Source: an uncultured Clostridia bacterium (GTDB lineage Bacteria > Bacillota_A > Clostridia > TANB77 > CAG-508). Taken from it: a stretch of 15,191 bases of DNA. Below the pieces are notes generated by a model. The model was not told the origin of the DNA. It ran no database searches and was given only the letters and a program-made list of their open reading frames with translations. Both the position numbers and the translations under genes were made by a program. The stretch lies in assembly GCA_947624715.1 (NCBI GenBank), contig CANQLO010000039.1:1-15191 (forward strand), read 5' to 3'. Within the stretch, counting starts at the first letter, position 1. Every line of letters begins with the position of its first letter. Shown piece after piece: positions 1 through 7,355 of this stretch.

Positions 1-225
1 GCACACTATATAATAGATTCAAAAGATACGGTAAGAGGAGCAGCGAAAAAATTTGGAGTAAGCAAAAGCACAGTACATAAAGATGTATCAGAAAGACTTA
101 AAGAAGTAAGCCCATCATTGTATGAGGATGTAAGAAAAGTACTAGACGAAAATAAGGCAGAAAGGCACATAAGAGGAGGTTTGGCTACAAAATTAAAATA
201 CAAAAAGTTAAGTCAATTTAGATAA
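1..225 (+). CDS. spoIIID: Sporulation transcription factor SpoIIID (3' part)
   Basis: The gene is cut by the window edge, so only the last 74 codons are seen, in frame 1 and ending in TAA. SpoIIID is a small DNA-binding regulator that activates and represses sigma-E and sigma-K genes in the mother cell during sporulation. The translated part contains YIID, then VRGAAKKFGVSKSTVHKDV, which is the helix-turn-helix and closely matches the SpoIIID family, followed by SERL and the basic RHIRGGLATKLKYKK tail that contacts the minor groove. The length and C-terminus agree with a full-length end rather than a truncation. No clear terminator separates it from the promoter at 274. Its presence is the best evidence that the host forms spores. 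Confidence 0.93.
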   Translation, partial: AHYIIDSKDTVRGAAKKFGVSKSTVHKDVSERLKEVSPSLYEDVRKVLDENKAERHIRGGLATKLKYKKLSQFR

Positions 226-273
226 ATATAATAATTTTTTTCAAAAAATACGGAAACTTAAATAAAATAAGGG

Positions 274-302
274 TTGACACAATTATAAATTTATGATAAA
301 AT
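274..302 (+). promoter_or_regulatory. Sigma-A type promoter for the rpmG-secE-nusG operon
   Basis: TTGACA at 274-279 and TAAAAT at 297-302 are separated by 17 bases. Transcription would start near 309, inside the hairpin at 306-336, about 55 bases before rpmG. Confidence 0.75.
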
Positions 303-305
303 AAT

Positions 306-336
306 CTAGCGTATGTGTAGTTATCACATACGCTAG
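306..336 (+). promoter_or_regulatory. Perfect 12-bp inverted repeat at the predicted 5' end of the rpmG mRNA
   Basis: CTAGCGTATGTG (306-317) pairs perfectly with CACATACGCTAG (325-336) around a 7-base loop. It is followed by AAAAGATTTT, not a T run, so it does not look like an intrinsic terminator. It overlaps the predicted transcription start. It could be a 5' stabilising stem-loop or a protein-binding palindrome in the promoter; the sequence does not decide between these. Confidence 0.6.
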
Positions 337-364
337 AAAAGATTTTACGCTGGAGGTGTATAAA

Positions 365-529
365 ATGGCAACAAAAGGAGCAAGAGAACATATAACTTTA
401 GAGTGCACAGAATGTCACAATAGAAACTATGTTACAGATAAAAATAAGAAGAATAATTCAGAAAGACTAGAATTAAAGAAGTATTGTAAATTCTGCAAAA
501 AAACAACAGCACATAAAGAAACAAAATAG
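365..529 (+). CDS. rpmG: 50S ribosomal protein L33
   Basis: This 54-residue protein is a component of the large ribosomal subunit. It begins [20 protein letters not shown] and carries two CxxC pairs (CTEC and CKFC), so it is the zinc-binding form of L33. Length and motifs match the family from end to end. The ATG follows GGAGG at 352-356 with an 8-base gap. It opens a cluster with secE and nusG, the usual Firmicutes order, and is driven by the promoter at 274-302. There are 27 bases to secE. Confidence 0.96.
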   Translation: MATKGAREHITLECTECHNRNYVTDKNKKNNSERLELKKYCKFCKKTTAHKETK

Positions 530-556
530 TCCTTGTATTTAATGGGAGGAATAAAA

Positions 557-1066
557 ATGGCTAAAAAGAAGAAAAAGAAAGTTAATAGCAGTAAAAACGT
601 AGTAAAAACTAAAACACCCGTAGAAGAAGTAGAAAATGAAGAAATACAAGAAGAAGTAACAGAGAAAGAAGAAGTTACTTTAGAAGAAGATAAAAAAGCA
701 GAAAAATTAAGTAAAAAAGAAACTAAAGCAGCAAAAAAGGCAGAAAAGAAAGATAGCAAAAATAAAAAACACTGGTTTAAAGATTTTAAAGCAGAACTTA
801 AAAAAGTTATCTGGCCTAATAAAAAAGAACTTGCTACGAACACAACAGTAGTTATAGTAGTAGTTATAGTTGTTGCTTTGATAGTTCTTGTACTTGATTT
901 AATTTTCGAGGGATTAACTTCATTCGAAGTAAAACAACTTGAAAAAATACAAAATAGTACACAAACTGTTAATGAAACTGTTGTAGACAATTCAGTAGAC
1001 AATACTGTTTCAAATGAAAGTATAGACGAAGGCGTGCAATTAAATGAAACAAATACTGCAGAATAG
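557..1066 (+). CDS. secE: Preprotein translocase subunit SecE with a long charged N-terminal extension
   Basis: SecE clamps SecY in the protein-export channel of the cytoplasmic membrane. The 169-residue product has the family signature HWFKDFKAELKKVIWPNKKE followed by one transmembrane segment rich in V and I (about residues 87-113). About 70 residues of Lys/Glu-rich, low-complexity sequence precede the signature, and an acidic Asn/Thr/Val tail of about 50 residues follows the membrane segment, so it is much longer than the 60-75 residues common in Gram-positives. I chose ATG 557 because GGGAGG (544-549) lies 7 bases upstream. An in-frame TTG at 533 and ATG at 542 lack suitable ribosome sites. 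It sits between rpmG and nusG as usual. Confidence 0.93.
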   Translation: MAKKKKKKVNSSKNVVKTKTPVEEVENEEIQEEVTEKEEVTLEEDKKAEKLSKKETKAAKKAEKKDSKNKKHWFKDFKAELKKVIWPNKKELATNTTVVIVVVIVVALIVLVLDLIFEGLTSFEVKQLEKIQNSTQTVNETVVDNSVDNTVSNESIDEGVQLNETNTAE

Positions 1067-1100
1067 AATATAAAAACATTGATTTATAAGGAGGCTAAAT

Positions 1101-1637
1101 ATGTCTCAAAAAGATTATGATTTAGAGCCAAGATGGTATGTGGTTCATACATATTCAGGATATGAAAATAAAGTAAAAACTGACCTAGAAAAGACAATAA
1201 AAAATAGGGAGTTACAGGAATATTTCTTTGATATAATTGTTCCAATGGAAGAACAAATAGAAATAAAAGAAGGGAAAAGAAAAACTAACCTAAAAAAAGT
1301 ATTTCCGGGATATGTTTTGATAAAAATGATTGTTACAGAAGAAACTTGGTATATTGTTAGAAATACTAGAGGAGTAACAGGATTTGTTGGATCAGGAACT
1401 GACCCAATTCCACTTACTGATTATGAAATTAGAAAAATGGGATTTGATACACAATTAGTTAATGTTGATTACGAAGTAAACGACAATATTAGAGTTATCA
1501 ATGGACCATTTACAGATTTTACTGGAACAGTTACTGAAATAAATAAAGATAAACATAAGGTAAAAGTTCTAGTATCAATGTTTGGCAGGGAAACTCCTGT
1601 TGAATTAGACTTTTCAGAAGTTGAAAAGGTTCAATAG
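1101..1637 (+). CDS. nusG: Transcription termination/antitermination factor NusG
   Basis: This 178-residue protein binds RNA polymerase beside the clamp and affects pausing, Rho action and coupling to the ribosome. The N-terminal NGN domain is visible from RWYVVHTYSGYENKV through MIVTEETWYIVRNTRGVTGFVG (residues about 11-96), and the C-terminal KOW motif from NDNIRVINGPFTDFTGTV (about residue 127 on). Length is normal for the family. The ATG follows AAGGAGG with a short gap, 34 bases after secE. A hairpin with a T run follows at 1645-1670, so part of the transcription probably stops before rplK. Confidence 0.97.
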   Translation: MSQKDYDLEPRWYVVHTYSGYENKVKTDLEKTIKNRELQEYFFDIIVPMEEQIEIKEGKRKTNLKKVFPGYVLIKMIVTEETWYIVRNTRGVTGFVGSGTDPIPLTDYEIRKMGFDTQLVNVDYEVNDNIRVINGPFTDFTGTVTEINKDKHKVKVLVSMFGRETPVELDFSEVEKVQ

Positions 1638-1644
1638 TTAAAAT

Positions 1645-1670
1645 GAGTTAGTAATAAACTAATTCTTTTT
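1645..1670 (+). terminator. Weak intrinsic terminator or attenuator after nusG
   Basis: GAGTTAG (1645-1651) pairs with CTAATTC (1659-1665), including one G-U pair, and is followed by TTTTT. The stem is short and AT-rich, so read-through into rplK is likely. The bases after it hold short repeats of AAATTATTTTT up to about 1700. Confidence 0.5.
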
Positions 1671-1727
1671 ATAAATTATTTTTAAATTATTTTTAAATTA
1701 TATACAAATCAAAGGAGGTGCAGAAAA

Positions 1728-2165
1728 ATGGCAGACAAGAAACAAGAGGCAAAAGAAATTATCATCAAATTGCAAATAGAAGCAGGAAAAGCTACACCAG
1801 CTCCACCAGTTGGACCAGCATTAGGAGGTAGCGGAGTTAACATTATGGACTTCGTAAAGCAATTTAATGATAGAACAGCAAAACAGGCAGGATTAATAAT
1901 TCCAGTTGTAATTACTGTTCATCCAGACAAATCATTTGACTTTATTACAAAAGAGCCACCAATGGCAGTATTAATCAAAAAATCTGCTAAGGTTCAAAAA
2001 GGTTCAGGAAAGCCAAATAAAGAAAAAGTTGCTAATCTTTCAAAAGCACAAGTTGAAGAAATAGCAAAACAAAAAATGCCAGACTTAAATGCTGCTTCAT
2101 TAGAAGCTGCAATGAGCATGGTTGCTGGAACAGCTCGTTCAATGGGTGTTACAGTAGAAAAATAA
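1728..2165 (+). CDS. rplK: 50S ribosomal protein L11
   Basis: L11 binds the GTPase-associated region of 23S rRNA and takes part in factor-dependent steps and the stringent response. The 145-residue product shows the N-terminal motif [20 protein letters not shown] and [12 protein letters not shown]. Its C-terminal RNA-binding domain ends with [18 protein letters not shown]. It has the normal length and no missing segment. AAAGGAGG lies just upstream of the ATG. It is followed by rplA 48 bases later, the conserved L11-L1 pair. It contains the one CGT Arg codon I noticed in the cluster; other Arg codons are AGA. Confidence 0.97.
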   Translation: MADKKQEAKEIIIKLQIEAGKATPAPPVGPALGGSGVNIMDFVKQFNDRTAKQAGLIIPVVITVHPDKSFDFITKEPPMAVLIKKSAKVQKGSGKPNKEKVANLSKAQVEEIAKQKMPDLNAASLEAAMSMVAGTARSMGVTVEK

Positions 2166-2213
2166 TAATAAGTTGGGAGAAGCATAGCTTCGGTTGTACC
2201 AAAGGAGGTAAAA

Positions 2214-2897
2214 ATGAAGAGAGGAAAAAGATACCAAGAAAGTGCAAAATTGGTAGATTCAAAAAAATTATACTCTGCAAATGAAGCATTAAGTATAATT
2301 GAAAAAATGCCTAAAACTAAGTTTGACCAAACTGTTGAATTACATGTTAAACTAGGAGTAGATTCTAAACATGCAGACCAACAAGTTAGAGGTACAGTAG
2401 TACTTCCAAATGGAACAGGTAAAACACTAAAAGTTTTAGTATTTGCAAAAGGACCAAAAGCTGATGAAGCAAAATCTGCAGGAGCAGACTTTGTAGGAGC
2501 TGAAGAACTAATTCCTAAAATAGAAAAGGAAAATTGGTTCGATTATGATGTAGTTATAGCAACACCAGATATGATGGGAGTTGTAGGAAGATTAGGAAAG
2601 GTATTAGGACCAAAAGGATTAATGCCAAATCCAAAATCAGGAACTGTAACAATGGATGTTACTAAAGCAATTTCAGAAGTTAAATCTGGAAAAGTTGAAT
2701 ATAGACTAGATAAAAATAACATTATTCACTTAGGATTTGGAAAAGTATCATTCGGTACAGAAAAATTACAAGAAAACTATGATGCAATAATGTCAGCAAT
2801 TATTAAAGCAAAACCAGCTGCAGCAAAAGGTCAATATCTAAAGAGTGTATCCATTGCAACAACAATGGGACCAGGTTTGTATATAGATCAAAAATAA
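2214..2897 (+). CDS. rplA: 50S ribosomal protein L1
   Basis: L1 forms the mobile stalk of the large subunit near the E site and often represses its own operon by binding the mRNA leader. The 227-residue product begins [20 protein letters not shown]. It contains [20 protein letters not shown], the central [20 protein letters not shown] signature, and a C-terminal GPGLYID end. Length is normal. AAAGGAGG sits 6-7 bases ahead of the ATG. A small hairpin (GAAGC-ATA-GCTTC) lies in the 48-base gap after rplK and might be part of an L1 binding site, but I cannot show this. Confidence 0.97.
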   Translation: MKRGKRYQESAKLVDSKKLYSANEALSIIEKMPKTKFDQTVELHVKLGVDSKHADQQVRGTVVLPNGTGKTLKVLVFAKGPKADEAKSAGADFVGAEELIPKIEKENWFDYDVVIATPDMMGVVGRLGKVLGPKGLMPNPKSGTVTMDVTKAISEVKSGKVEYRLDKNNIIHLGFGKVSFGTEKLQENYDAIMSAIIKAKPAAAKGQYLKSVSIATTMGPGLYIDQK

Positions 2898-2905
2898 TTT
2901 ATGAT

Positions 2906-3014
2906 AAATAGCCAAAGATAGTAGGCACAAAGTAAGTCCTACCGAGGTTAAATAGGAGAGTAAACGGAAAGTTTAATCTATTTAGCCTTGTGGCTGTGTA
3001 GATTAAACTTTTTT
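2906..3014 (+). ncRNA. L10 leader: autoregulatory mRNA element with terminator
   Basis: This is the conserved leader bound by the L10(L12)4 complex to repress rplJ-rplL. The kink-turn-like core AGTAGGCACAAAG...GTCCTACCGAGG lies at about 2919-2947. It is followed by a long terminator stem, AAAGTTTAATCTA (2968-2980) with TAGATTAAACTTT (2998-3010), and a T run. TTGTGGCTGTG between the stem arms is typical of the family. It implies premature termination when L10 is in excess. About 120 bases of plain AT-rich leader follow before rplJ. Confidence 0.85.
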
Positions 3015-3133
3015 AATGTCCTATAGCCATAACTTGCAAATGGAATATCAATTAACACAGCCATTTATATCACAAATTATATAGTTATTAAAATTACAAA
3101 ATAGATAAATGTTTAGGAGGTGAAAAAAGAAAG

Positions 3134-3661
3134 ATGGCAAACAAAGATAACATAGCAAAGAAAGAAACAAAAGTAAAAGAATTAGCTGAACATTTAAAAT
3201 CAACAAATTTAGTACTTTTGGTTGATTATAGAGGAACAACAGTTGATGAAGATGCAAAGCTAAGAAAATCTCTAAGAGAAACTAATGCATATTGCAAGAT
3301 AACAAAGAACAATATAATAAAAAGAGCATTAGATTTAAATGGAGAATCTGGTCTAGATAGTTTATTAGAAGGACCAACAGCAATAATATCTTCAACAGAA
3401 GATTATTTATCACCATTAAAAGTAGTTTACAAGTTCTCTAAAGAACATGAAAATTACAAAATTAAAGGTGGAATGATTGAAGGAAAAGTTATGAGTGTTG
3501 AAGAAATAATTACACTTGCAAAACTTCCATCAAGAGAAGAACTTTTATCAAAACTTGCTGGATCATTGTTACAAACAATTTCAAAAGTTGCAGTTGCAAT
3601 TGACCAAGTAAGAATAAAGAAAGAAGCAGAAGAAGGAGCCCAAGCTCCAGCAAATGCTTAA
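3134..3661 (+). CDS. rplJ: 50S ribosomal protein L10
   Basis: L10 is the base of the L7/L12 stalk and binds 23S rRNA next to L11. The 175-residue protein has the expected N-terminal domain, with STNLVLLVDYRGTTVDE, LRKSLRE and CKITKNNIIKRAL, then a C-terminal helix that carries L7/L12 dimers. Length is typical. AGGAGG at 3115-3120 is 13 bases from the ATG, a longer gap than for the neighbours. Upstream is its autoregulatory leader. Downstream, 253 bases separate it from rplL, filled by a repeat array at 3724-3851, which is unusual for this pair. Confidence 0.96.
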   Translation: MANKDNIAKKETKVKELAEHLKSTNLVLLVDYRGTTVDEDAKLRKSLRETNAYCKITKNNIIKRALDLNGESGLDSLLEGPTAIISSTEDYLSPLKVVYKFSKEHENYKIKGGMIEGKVMSVEEIITLAKLPSREELLSKLAGSLLQTISKVAVAIDQVRIKKEAEEGAQAPANA

Positions 3662-3723
3662 ATTAAGCAAATTGACCTTTTAAATTTAAGTCAAAAAAGG
3701 TTAAAAAATTTAGAAAAAAATGT

Positions 3724-3851
3724 AACCTTATAAAATTTAAGGTTAAAGAAATTAAAACCTTATAAAATTTAGGCTTAAAGAAATTAAAATATTATAAAAT
3801 TTTAGGTTAAAGAAATTAAAACCTTTTAGAATTTTAGGTTAAAAAATTCAA
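3724..3851 (+). repeat. Four tandem 32-bp hairpin-forming repeats between rplJ and rplL
   Basis: The four copies start at 3724, 3756, 3788 and 3820, each exactly 32 bases. Each reads AACCTT, about 10 AT bases, AGGTT, then AAAGAAATTAA, with small changes. The AACCTT and AAGGTT arms can pair within one copy or between copies; copy 3 has AATATT in the left arm and copy 2 has GGCTT in the right. A looser related stretch (GACCTTTT, AAAAAAGGTT) lies at about 3675-3705. There are no spacers, so this is not a CRISPR array. It is transcribed between L10 and L7/L12. Confidence 0.85.
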
Positions 3852-3914
3852 ATAAAAATAAAAAAATTATAATTGTAGACAGCCATGTCTGCAATAAAAA
3901 AGGAGGAATTTAAA

Positions 3915-4283
3915 ATGGCAAAAGTTGATGATATATTAGAATCAATAGACAGCTTAACAGTAGTTGAATTAGCTGATTTAGTAAAGAAAATAGAAGAAAA
4001 ATATGGAGTATCTGCAGCAGCAGTTGCAGCACCAGTAGCAGGTGGAGCAGCAGCAGGAGCAGCTGAAGAAAAATCAAGCTTCAATGTAGTATTAAAAGAA
4101 GCAGGAGCACAAAAAATCCAAGTAATCAAAGTTGTTAGAGATGCAACAGGATTAGGATTAAAAGAAGCTAAGGACTTAGTTGATGGAGCTCCAAAAACAG
4201 TTAAGGAAAATGTTCCAACAGCTGATGCTGAAGATTTAAAGAAGAAATTAGAAGAAGCAGGAGCAACTGTTGAATTACAATAA
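3915..4283 (+). CDS. rplL: 50S ribosomal protein L7/L12
   Basis: This 122-residue stalk protein recruits translation GTPases. The N-terminal dimerisation helices ([20 protein letters not shown]) are followed by an Ala/Gly-rich hinge (residues about 36-56). The globular C-terminal domain follows, with [30 protein letters not shown] and a final GATVELQ. I chose ATG 3915 because AAGGAGG lies 8 bases upstream and MAKVDD is the usual family start; an in-frame ATG at 3885 has no suitable ribosome site. A strong terminator follows. rpoB is usually next, but it does not appear in the rest of the window. Confidence 0.97.
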   Translation: MAKVDDILESIDSLTVVELADLVKKIEEKYGVSAAAVAAPVAGGAAAGAAEEKSSFNVVLKEAGAQKIQVIKVVRDATGLGLKEAKDLVDGAPKTVKENVPTADAEDLKKKLEEAGATVELQ

Positions 4284-4305
4284 TTAGTTATAGAAACTTA
4301 TTATT

Positions 4306-4346
4306 CTAGCATATTGAACTTACGTTTAGTATGCTAGTTTTATTTT
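4306..4346 (+). terminator. Intrinsic terminator after rplL
   Basis: CTAGCATA (4306-4313) pairs perfectly with TATGCTAG (4330-4337) around a 16-base loop and is followed by a T-rich run (TTTTATTTT). It ends the ribosomal protein operon. Confidence 0.8.
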
Positions 4347-4414
4347 ATATATGTAAAAAGGTCAAGTGAAAAAGTAAATGATATGTGTAAAAAAATCGAA
4401 TATAATTATGTAGA

Positions 4415-4443
4415 TTGACATATTAGATGAGAAATGCTATAAT
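4415..4443 (+). promoter_or_regulatory. Perfect-consensus sigma-A promoter for the DUF1874 gene
   Basis: TTGACA at 4415-4420 and TATAAT at 4438-4443 are both exact consensus hexamers at the ideal 17-base spacing. Transcription would start near 4450, leaving a leader of about 70 bases. This predicts strong expression unless it is repressed. Confidence 0.85.
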
Positions 4444-4470
4444 AGTAAGTGTATCAATGTTAATATAAGC

Positions 4471-4507
4471 CCTGATAAGCCCACACCGTAATTAAGGGTG
4501 GCACAGG
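4471..4507 (+). promoter_or_regulatory. Structured leader next to the DUF1874 ribosome site
   Basis: CCTG (4471-4474) can pair with CAGG (4504-4507), and inside it CCAC-A-CC (4481-4487) with GG-GTGG (4496-4501). The structure ends 2 bases before the GGAGG at 4510-4514, so it could control ribosome access. I do not recognise it as a known riboswitch class. Confidence 0.4.
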
Positions 4508-4519
4508 AAGGAGGTCATT

Positions 4520-4903
4520 ATGACAAACATCTTATGTAATGCTTTCTCACTAAACATGGTCTCATTTGAGGACTACGGATTAATTAGGGTCCGGAAGGTA
4601 AAAGCGGAGAAAATTCCGCAAAATATTATCTCTGCCATTGGACATGCTGATACAGCAGCAGTTGTCTCAAACATTTTGGGAAGAGATATTCCTGCAAATC
4701 GCATGAATATTTCACTAAATGAGGATACTGTGATGTATGTGGCGCAGTACAGGGGTCCCAGGCTTCCAGAAGGGGCTACAAAACTTCCAGAAGGGGCAAC
4801 CTTGGAGTTTTTTGAAGTAACAGTCAAAACAGACTGTTGCGATGGTTGCTTAGGAATTGATTGCAACCTGTGCTCAGTAATAAGATGGGCACACGGAGAG
4901 TAA
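4520..4903 (+). CDS. DUF1874 (AcrIII-1 / YddF-like) protein, candidate cyclic-tetra-adenylate ring nuclease
   Basis: The 127-residue protein matches the DUF1874 fold, whose viral members (AcrIII-1, e.g. SIRV1 gp29) destroy the cA4 messenger of type III CRISPR systems. Family landmarks are present: NAFSLNM (Ser10), IGHADTAAVVSNILG (His42), NRMNISL, YVAQYRGPRLPEG (Arg81, Glu84) and LEFFEV. Ser10, His42, Arg81 and Glu84 line up with Ser11, His47, Arg85 and Glu88 of SIRV1 gp29. Two features are odd. LPEGAT occurs twice in tandem (residues 82-94, a 21-base duplication), and there is a Cys-rich tail (CCDGC, then CNLC, residues 106-118) not present in gp29. Codon use is richer in G/C than in the ribosomal genes, and it uses CGG for Arg. 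It has its own promoter and terminator. Family assignment is firm; ring-nuclease activity is inferred. YddF of ICEBs1 has no established function. Confidence 0.82.
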   Translation: MTNILCNAFSLNMVSFEDYGLIRVRKVKAEKIPQNIISAIGHADTAAVVSNILGRDIPANRMNISLNEDTVMYVAQYRGPRLPEGATKLPEGATLEFFEVTVKTDCCDGCLGIDCNLCSVIRWAHGE

Positions 4904-4909
4904 ACTTGA

Positions 4910-4948
4910 AAAAGAAAACTTTCTCATAATGAGAGAGTTTTCTTTTTT
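4910..4948 (+). terminator. Intrinsic terminator after the DUF1874 gene
   Basis: A 16-base arm (4910-4925) pairs with 4931-4946 with one G-U pair around an ATAAT loop. A-rich and T-rich flanks suggest it could work in both directions. Confidence 0.85.
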
Positions 4949-4990
4949 ACTAACTTGAAGGGTTATATTCAGTAAAATATCAAAAAAGTA

Positions 4991-5019
4991 TTGAATTTAC
5001 ATAAAAAGTTTGATATAAT
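4991..5019 (+). promoter_or_regulatory. Sigma-A type promoter for hppA
   Basis: TTGAAT (4991-4996) and a perfect TATAAT (5014-5019) are spaced by 17 bases. The leader of about 125 bases contains an extra AAAGGAGG near 5080 without a following start codon. I see no known riboswitch. Confidence 0.75.
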
Positions 5020-5151
5020 TTATATGCTTAGCTTATATTTTGCTATGCAGAAAAATTTCTTATAAAACAAATAAAGAAAGGAGGATATTTATATCTTTTG
5101 TAACCCGTAAACCAAGCACATTATTGTTACTTTAAGGAGGTAATGATAAAA

Positions 5152-7281
5152 ATGAGTTTATTAGTTATTATTGTGTTCTTCATGGCTGTTTTAGGTGTAA
5201 CATATTCAATTATGAATTATACCAATGTAAAAGCTATTGGAGAAGGAACAAAGGAGATGGTAGAAATTGCTTCTGCCATTAGGCTCGGGGCTAATACTTT
5301 TTTGAAGAAGGAATATAAGGTGTTAGCTATTGTAGTTGCAGTGACTGCTGCAATTGAAGCAGTGGTATTTTTTATTCCAAGTGCAGTTGCACTCTTAATT
5401 GGAACAGTAATGAGTGCTCTCGCAGGACTTTTTGGAATGAAAATGGCGACCTACGCAAATGTTCGGGTAACCAATACTGCAAGAGAAACGAAAAGTATTG
5501 GAAAGGCCCAAAAAGTTGCTCTAAGAGGTGGAAGTATCATGGGATTAAGTGTAGCAGCTTATTCCTTGATAGGTTTGGTAATAGTATATTTTTTATTTGA
5601 ACGTTATTTGTTAGATATAAGTACTATTACTAATTGGATGAATATATCATTCACACCTATATCAATGATATTTTCGTCTTATGCACTTGGATGTTCAATG
5701 GTAGCAATGTTCTTCCGTGTTGGCGGTGGAATTTTTACCAAGGCTGCTGACATGGGCGCTGACCTAGTCGGTAAAACTGAGGAAAACATTCCAGAAGATG
5801 ATCCGCGGAATCCTGCAGTTATTGCAGATTGCGTTGGCGACAACGTTGGTGACACCGCAGGGCTGGGTTCAGATTTGTTAGAGAGCAATGTCGGCTCAAT
5901 CGTAAGTGCAATGATAGCTCCATTATTCATTTTCTTGAGTTTTCAGGCAAATGGCTTGAACTTTAGCAAAGAATTGATGGAAAAGTTGGTTATTTATCCT
6001 ATTGCATATTCGGGGTTTGGCTTGATATCATGTATTGTGGGTCTAGCATTTGCACTATCCAAAAAAGACGGGAATGACCCTCACAAGGAGCTAAACATAG
6101 CTACATGGATGTCAGCAGGATTGACAGGATTATTGAACCTTATCCTAACAATGGGGTTGCTCAGAGGAGAAAATCTTGGAGATTTGCCTTTCAAATTTGG
6201 TATTATATCTCCGTGGATTTCGTCAGTGGTTGGTATCGTAAGTGGTATATTAATTGGTATGGTTGCCGAATACTATACTAGTTATGATTATAAGCCAACA
6301 TTGAAAATCGCAAGAGCATCAAAAATGGGAACGGCTCTTAATATCACCCAAGGGCTTTCAGGCAGTATGAAATCAAATCTGGCATCATGTGCTATAATTG
6401 GTGTTGGAGTATATGTTTCATCTGCTATAGCTGGAACATATGGTATTTCGATGGCAGCCGTTGGAATGTTATCATTTGTTGCAATTACAGTGTCGGTAGA
6501 CACTTACGGGCCGATCAGCGATAACGCAGGTGGAATAGCCGAGATGGCTGGACTTGAAAGTGAGGTTCGTGTAATCACTGACAAGCTAGATTCAGTAGGA
6601 AACACGACCGCAGCAATCGGAAAAGGATTTGCAATTGGATCTGCAGCTTTTGCTACCATTTCGATGTTAAACTCCTACATGTACAGCTATACATCAATAG
6701 ATGTAATAGATATTACGCTAAATGTTTTGAAACCTAGAATATTCTTTGGCGTAATAGTAGGAGGAGCAATAATATGGTTCTTCTCAGGCATGCTTATTGA
6801 ATCAGTTTCGAAGTGTGCAGAAAAGATGGTAGGAGAAGTAAGGCGGCAATTCAATGAAATCGTAGGCTTACGAGAAGGAAAAATTAAGCCCGATTATAAG
6901 AATTGTATCGAGATTGCTGCAAATGGAGCCTTAGCAGAAATGAAAGCTCCGGCTCTGATTTCAATCGTTATTCCAGTAGCTGGTGGATTTTTGTTTGGAC
7001 CAGAATTTGTAGCTGGAATATTATTTGGAGCAATTGTGTCAGCAATATTACTTGCTATTTTCTTTGGAAACAGTGGAGGAGCATGGGATAATGCTAAGAA
7101 ATTCATTGAATCCAAAGGGAATAAAGGAACGCAAGAACATGTTGCTGCCGTAGTTGGTGACACAGTAGGCGATCCTTTGAAGGATACAGCGGGACCGTCT
7201 CTGGACATTTTCATTAAGATCATGAACACCGTATCATTGGTGTTTGTGAACTTCTTTAAAGCAGTGTACTTGATTAAGTGA
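5152..7281 (+). CDS. hppA: Membrane-bound pyrophosphatase, probably K+-dependent and Na+-pumping
   Basis: The 709-residue membrane enzyme couples PPi hydrolysis to ion export. The substrate loop is complete: DMGADLVGKTEENIPEDDPR then DCVGDNVGDTAG. The second set (DTYGPISDNAGGIAEM) and the third (GDTVGDPLKDTAGPSLDIF) are also present. Ala in GNTTAAIGKG marks the K+-dependent class. Glu in DLLESNVGSI sits where Na+-pumping enzymes carry it; plant-type H+ pumps have it one helix turn later. About 16 hydrophobic segments are visible. I prefer ATG 5152, 11 bases after AGGAGG (5135-5140), over ATG 5143, only 2 bases away. Codon use is more G/C-rich than the ribosomal genes. CGG appears three times as a conserved Arg (ANVRV, DDPRNP, VRRQF), in contrast with the genes downstream. 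Confidence 0.95.
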   Translation: MSLLVIIVFFMAVLGVTYSIMNYTNVKAIGEGTKEMVEIASAIRLGANTFLKKEYKVLAIVVAVTAAIEAVVFFIPSAVALLIGTVMSALAGLFGMKMATYANVRVTNTARETKSIGKAQKVALRGGSIMGLSVAAYSLIGLVIVYFLFERYLLDISTITNWMNISFTPISMIFSSYALGCSMVAMFFRVGGGIFTKAADMGADLVGKTEENIPEDDPRNPAVIADCVGDNVGDTAGLGSDLLESNVGSIVSAMIAPLFIFLSFQANGLNFSKELMEKLVIYPIAYSGFGLISCIVGLAFALSKKDGNDPHKELNIATWMSAGLTGLLNLILTMGLLRGENLGDLPFKFGIISPWISSVVGIVSGILIGMVAEYYTSYDYKPTLKIARASKMGTALNITQGLSGSMKSNLASCAIIGVGVYVSSAIAGTYGISMAAVGMLSFVAITVSVDTYGPISDNAGGIAEMAGLESEVRVITDKLDSVGNTTAAIGKGFAIGSAAFATISMLNSYMYSYTSIDVIDITLNVLKPRIFFGVIVGGAIIWFFSGMLIESVSKCAEKMVGEVRRQFNEIVGLREGKIKPDYKNCIEIAANGALAEMKAPALISIVIPVAGGFLFGPEFVAGILFGAIVSAILLAIFFGNSGGAWDNAKKFIESKGNKGTQEHVAAVVGDTVGDPLKDTAGPSLDIFIKIMNTVSLVFVNFFKAVYLIK

Positions 7282-7312
7282 TTTATTTGTTTTAATTTTT
7301 AAGAAAGATTAT

Positions 7313-7355
7313 AAGAGGACAGCTTATTAAAAATTTAATAAACTGTTCTCTTATT
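7313..7355 (+). terminator. Intrinsic terminator after hppA
   Basis: A 17-base arm (7313-7329) pairs with 7336-7352 with one mismatch and one G-U pair, followed by a T-rich stretch. Confidence 0.75.

Noticed and set aside
427..1002. Long minus-strand frame opposite rpmG/secE
   Set aside because: It is the shadow of secE: low-complexity Phe/Ser-rich translation, no ribosome site, no family resemblance.
3724..3851. Regular repeats that might be a CRISPR array
   Set aside because: The 32-bp units are directly adjacent with no unique spacers, and each is AT-rich; no cas gene is nearby.
5040..5151. Fluoride or other known riboswitch before hppA
   Set aside because: I found none of the conserved core motifs; only a promoter and two ribosome-site-like sequences are visible.
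6894..7229. Minus-strand frame inside hppA
   Set aside because: It lies wholly opposite the conserved pyrophosphatase C-terminus and shows no start signal or known domain.
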